A stretch of 64,000 nt of DNA from Schistosoma haematobium (lineage: Eukaryota; Platyhelminthes; Trematoda; Strigeidida; Schistosomatidae). Location: NCBI RefSeq assembly GCF_000699445.3, contig NC_067202.1, positions 13,607,924-13,671,923 on the forward strand, read 5' to 3'. The notes beneath the pieces are model-generated. The model saw nothing but the letters and a program-made list of their open reading frames with translations, was not told where the DNA came from and searched no databases. Of the stretch, positions 59,934 through 64,000 are shown in pieces. Every line of letters begins with the position of its first letter. The first letter of the stretch is position 1. The position numbers and the translations under genes are program-made.

Positions 59934-60211
59934 GCGAGACTATAATTTATGGACGAACCAATCAGATCTAAGATAACGAGTAATAAATTATAGTGCGAAA
60001 TTCATTCATACATTTGGCTAAATAGAGTTTTGGCATTATAGCTGACGTCAGTTAGTGATGAAAACCCTAAATCTAATTTTTAACCTTAACCATCAACAGT
60101 AAATCATAATTCTGACTGGTTTATAACTCTCATTTCGTCCTAATTAGTAGGTATCCGTTCTCAAGGTCACTTTAGCGTCGCTCAAAGGTCGTCTATAAAT
60201 TATAGTCTCAC
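59934..60211. mobile_element. Rep-5 MITE with terminal inverted repeats and 9-bp target duplication
   Basis: Left end GCGAGACTATAATTTATGGA, right end (reverse complement) GTGAGACTATAATTTATAGA. Flanks AGGAAATAC at 59924-59932 and 60212-60220; one unexplained G at 59933. No coding capacity. A 9-bp duplication is typical of Mutator-like transposons. Confidence 0.8.
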
Positions 60212-60459
60212 AGGAAATACTACTTTATAGTAATGTACGAGTGAGAAGGAAACCAGAAACTTTCACTGAAAACTAAAAATCATTATTAACTTTCACTCTT
60301 GGTCGTTTAATATGTTATTTGTTTTCTAAGTATATTATTTAGTGCCTTACTCCAAGTAACTACTTCCATGTTATTCTACAGATAATATGTCATGGTATTT
60401 AAATCTTATAAATTTTCTCAATAATATACACATATATGTAACTAACTAACAACTGAGCA

Positions 60460-60850
60460 GTGACCATTGTCATGTTTGTATAATCCTCTAAGTGCTGATC
60501 GAATTCTGTGTATCAAAATTAAAGTGAGGCTGCGATTCTAAGTGATTCGACATCGCATGTACAATATGTTAATGTTAAATGATTGTTACTAATTAAGCTG
60601 TAAAATGTAGTCAACACTTAAAAGGTTTGACATGTATGACATTAGTCACTACTCAGTGATCAATCAATCTTAAGTACCTTGGTCTTATAAGAGATCAGAC
60701 ACAGCCCGAATAGCTCAATGGAAAGGTTTCAGACTGTGATACTAGGTGAAGCAGGCTAGAATCATACAAGAAACATCAGTCCCTTCAAGTTTTCACTCAT
60801 GCTTTGTTGATAAGTGACGACCTACATCAAGCATGGTTTCCTAGTGACAA
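60460..60850 (+). repeat. Rep-6, tRNA-like degraded SINE
   Basis: CCCGAATAGCTCAATGG resembles a tRNA 5' half; the T-arm is decayed (AGGCTAGAATCAT). Its leader (ATTAGTCACTACTCAGTGAT) recurs at 24120, 31545, 42420 and 44160. Confidence 0.6.
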
Positions 60851-61329
60851 CCTCCAACCATCTAACATATGTATATACTGTTCATTGAATGGTTCGACTA
60901 AAGTTTATTGTAATTATCTCCTTAAAAAAGCTTTGCATTTATTAGCCCGTAACCTTAAAAACCTCCTGTAGAATGGTTTCTGTTATCGAATTTCTCATGT
61001 ATTCCTGATTGGCTTCATTTTGTATGTAATTTACATAGTCAAAATACTTTGTACTTTTTATCACTGCATAATATCATAGTTTTTTCTTATTACACCTATT
61101 AGCGAAATTATTCTACAAAATTATGACGTGGAGATGCATCGAGTTTTTAAAAGGAATGAGATTACCCACTAAGAATTAGTATTTCTATGTAATTAACTTC
61201 TACAAAATTATGTTAATTTAAATAAATTGGGAATCTGTAAAATACTGAGCAAACTATATCAGCCTCTGATATAATAGTGAGGGTTCGATAGTGAGAAAAT
61301 CTCTTTTCAACAAATTTGTTTTCTAGTTG

Positions 61330-61790
61330 TACAATCATATATATCAGATGGGTTTTGTGGAAATTGTAGTAATTTCAAAAGTTAAGATCATGATTTAGTT
61401 GAAGCTAGACCACCATGGGAAACCTGGAAGCACTAGACGACCGTTTCGTCCTATTGTAGGACTTCTCAGCAGTGCGGATCCTCGACCTCGCCCCCTGCGA
61501 GATTCGAACACAGGACCTACTGGTTTCGCGCGCGAGCGCTTAACCACTAGACAAGTGAGACGGCATCCAACGGTGTTAATGTCTAACTTCAACTAATCCA
61601 CGAAATTGAGCGACACATTCACCATTGTCTTCAGTGAGTTACTCTCTCACAACAGACCAGGTTGAACTCCACCGGTCACTACTTCTCACTAGAACTCCAG
61701 GATATACCTCGTGAAGCCAGTCACTAGTGAGCACATTTTGATTAATATCAGTTGGGTTTTGTGGAGATTGTAGTAATATATATATAAATG
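61330..61790 (-). repeat. Beta SINE, more than one unit long, core G8 mutated
   Basis: Full leader, head, ribozyme (CTGAGAA, stems intact) and tail. The boundary motif CCACAAAACCC..CTGATAT occurs at both ends. Confidence 0.85.
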
Positions 61791-61882
61791 AAAACTTTAT
61801 TAAAGTATTAGTTTCACAAGGACATATAAACAAGGAATAAATATGATGATGTAATAGAAACGTTATAACACTAGATTACGTA

Positions 61883-61904
61883 ATATATATATATATATAT
61901 ATAT
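61883..61904. repeat. (AT)n microsatellite
   Basis: 11 units; AGAG tract at 61971-61984. Confidence 0.9.
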
Positions 61905-61989
61905 GTTAAGTGAAATGAAATGATATCAGAGACAAATATAAATAAAATCATGAGGATATAATACAATTAAAGAGAGAGAGAGAGGGGAT

Positions 61990-62680
61990 ATTTCCAAATA
62001 TAGAATATAATAATAACAATAATATTAATAATAATACAGCTTAAGGCTAAGTTAAGAATAACGATAAGTCGTACTTCTTTTGTACGCACAATACTAGCTT
62101 CAAGTCATGGATTGCAAGAGCTTCTGTTATTTTAAGGAATTAGGTGAAAAGAAATCTAGTCAGATTTAGACGAATTGTATAAACAACCTTAAAATTAATC
62201 TCTGTATCAGTGGATTGATTAGAGTCGATTAGATGTTCAAAAATGGAACTTCTAACTGTCTTGCTCTCACCTTTATAGAACTACATTGGGACATACTCTT
62301 GTATCCGAGTCCAAAGAAAGTACTAGCTAAGGTTTATGTATCTTGCTTCACAGGAGCAGGTGAACTGGTAGATGCACATTAAGACGATCAGACGAGGAAG
62401 CTTATCCTTTATGGATACAGAAAACAAGTTCCTACTAGTGAACCTTGGTCGCAGCTTTGCTGCATAGAAGATTCTTTTTATCGCTGCCCTTAACCAATTT
62501 TTAATTATATCAGAAGTTTGATCACCTTTAAATTTCAGATTTATATAAAGATATTTCTTTGAAATCACCGGATTCCTTGTCCCGACCTCTTTCCATGTGT
62601 GTCTCTATGAGACGGCTTGGATAGCCATTTTCAGCCAAAGTTCTCCTGAGGAATGAGAGTTCCTCGTCAATGCATTCAGT
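61990..62680 (-). mobile_element. Penelope-like element fragment with GIY-YIG remnant
   Basis: Minus strand: RT C-terminal (FKGDQTSDIIKNWLRAAIKR, ARNLF-like end) then CIYQFTCSCEARYINLS, the GIY-YIG start, with a stop, and a further region SSIFEHLIDSN in a shifted frame. Ends near an AAT-rich tract. Confidence 0.75.
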
Positions 62681-62684
62681 ACTA

Positions 62685-63125
62685 CATCCCGCTCACGGGA
62701 TTCCAACGCAGGGACTGCGATCTCGCGCGCGAACGCTCAACCTATTAGACCACTGAGCCGGCATCCAATGGTGATAGTCTCTAATATCAACCAATCCATG
62801 AAATCGCGCGACCATCTTCCATTGTACTGAGGTAGATACCTGTCTCTACCCGACATGGATTATCTCCACTGGTCACTGCTTCTCACTAGAACTCCGAGAA
62901 TCCTCTCACGAAGCTAGTCAATAGTAAGCACATGCTAATCATCAGTATATGGGTTGTGGAGATTATTAAGTTTTTGAATGAGATCATGAACCGATTGATG
63001 GTAACCCGGAAGCACTGGACGGCCGTTTCGTCCTATTGTGGGTCTCCTCGGCTGTGCCCATCCACCATCCCGCTCGCGAGATTTGAACGCAGATCCTTCA
63101 GTCTCGCGTGCGAGCGCTTAACTTA

Positions 63126-63128
<3 letters not shown>
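62685..63128 (-). repeat. Beta SINE head-to-tail tandem
   Basis: Unit one (63128-62945) contains head and ribozyme with U4 changed (CCGAGGA); its tail continues directly into unit two leader and head (62944-62690). Confidence 0.8.

Positions 63129-63157
<29 letters not shown>
63129..63157. repeat. (TA)n microsatellite
   Basis: About 14 units, cutting the head of the adjacent beta SINE. Confidence 0.95.
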
Positions 63158-63159
<2 letters not shown>

Positions 63160-63469
63160 AATATTGTTGAAGACCAATATTAGTCCATTTTAAAAGTAGG
63201 TTGAAATATGATGGATCTTGCTGACAAGTTCTAGACAGGATGTATTAGATCTCCTGAATTCAACTACTAACCAGATTTCATCCATTCCATATTTATTCAT
63301 TATTATTTTGTCCTGTTTATCTAATAATAATGTATTTGTGCAATACGTTTTGAGTAGTCTGATCAATAAACATACTTATCAAAGCATCTATAAATGAAAA
63401 CTAAGTAAAAATAACATTTGTAACATCATTATCTCACCCTTGGCCTTAATAAATGACTATTTATTTCAC

Positions 63470-63690
63470 TGGTTGAAATCATGAATCAACTGAAACTAGA
63501 TCACCATGGAAAACCTGGAAATACTAAACGGACGTTTCGTCCTAGTATGGGACTCCTCAGCAGTGCACATCCGTGATCCAAAAACCCGCGAGATTCAAAT
63601 CAAGGATCTATCAGTCTCGCGCCAGGCACTTAACCAAATAGACAATTGAGCCGACCGGCATCCAATGGTGTTATTGTCTGATGTTATTTC
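63470..63690 (-). repeat. Beta SINE with near-intact ribozyme
   Basis: Head, ribozyme (63521-63566) and tail; leader truncated. Confidence 0.82.
63521..63566 (-). ncRNA. Hammerhead-like motif in beta SINE with GTT triplet
   Basis: Core CTGAGGA, stem II GTCC/GGAC and GAAA are intact; stem III CG-TC-CG pairs. The cleavage triplet is GTT instead of GTC, and stem I keeps about four pairs, one of them G-T. Confidence 0.55.
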
Positions 63691-63964
63691 AGTGTCGATA
63701 CTTTTCTAATCATTGATCTATTTCCGATTATATAACATTGATTTAAGCCTTTATTATTCTCATCAAAACTAGTACACTACCAATTTGTACTTTTCACTTA
63801 TTATGTAGCCTATTCCACTGTTATCATTGACTCAGAAACTGTCGTGATTGGTTTAGTAATTTTGTATATGCCCATAAATATTATTGTATATTAGATTAAA
63901 AGCTAATGAGGAACTAATTGAAAACAATATTGTTCGCTTTTATATGTTGTTCTCAAAGTTAATA

Positions 63965-64000
63965 AATATCAGTTAAACTGGTTGAGGTTAGACATTAACA
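63965..64000 (+). repeat. Beta SINE leader, cut by window end
   Basis: GGTTGAGGTTAGACATTAAC is the family leader. Confidence 0.6.

Larger units (their letters stand above)
57944..64000. other. Upstream flank or further 5' intron
   Basis: No exon could be supported, so the missing 5' exons are either small and unnoticed here or beyond 64000. Holds alpha pieces, the Rep-5 MITE, Rep-6, beta SINE tandems and a Penelope-like fragment. Nothing seen in 57944-58499 or 58611-59529. Confidence 0.6.

Noticed and set aside
61399..61596. Recurrent ORFs reading like [19 protein letters not shown] in many places (also 43594, 48771, 51964, 54657)
   Set aside because: They are translations of beta SINE tails and ribozymes, on either strand, and break at different points.

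Overview
The window looks like a piece of a blood-fluke (Schistosoma) chromosome. It is AT-rich, split into small exons and long introns, and filled with repeats. The organism call rests on repeats carrying the schistosome Smα-type hammerhead ribozyme, RTE-type retroelement 3' ends finishing in TAAG-like tails, and Penelope-like fragments. The species cannot be fixed by eye.

One protein-coding gene dominates. It lies on the minus strand from about 57943 to 3058, and both ends appear to be outside the window. I assembled 16 exons by hand. Every junction keeps reading frame and uses GT..AG ends, giving 1378 consecutive codons. Residue numbers in this report count from the first whole codon of the most upstream exon. 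The product has a complete three-lobed FERM domain (about residues 68-353), a FERM-adjacent (FA) segment (about 360-412), a 27-nt micro-exon, and a very long Asn/Ser/Thr-rich tail encoded mostly by one 2516-nt exon. Wording in all three lobes is closest to FRMD3/FRMD5 of the protein 4.1 superfamily, membrane-cytoskeleton adaptors. The next exon (3058-3308) encodes a Thr-rich stretch and a PxxPxK motif.

Introns and flanks are made of repeats. (1) An Smα-like tRNA-derived SINE with a hammerhead (here 'alpha'), often present as inverted head-to-head composites. (2) A second, more numerous tRNA-like SINE ('beta'), about 420 bp, whose consensus also folds as a type I hammerhead (stem I GCACTG/CAGTGC, core CTGAGGA, stem II GTCC/GGAC, GAAA, cleavage after GTC). 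Two copies are intact and both are in the sense orientation of the host gene's pre-mRNA. Some copies are head-to-tail tandems. (3) RTE-type LINE pieces, mostly 5'-truncated or internally deleted. (4) Penelope-like fragments with remnants of a GIY-YIG domain. (5) Several unclassified families (Rep-1 to Rep-6), one of them a MITE with terminal inverted repeats and a 9-bp target duplication. (6) Long AT and ATT microsatellites. One tRNA-Lys(CTT)-like gene lies at 37637-37709.

The most interesting material is the ribozyme-bearing beta SINE, its tandem and inverted arrangements and its sense-strand intronic copies, together with the oversized low-complexity exon grafted onto a conserved FERM gene.
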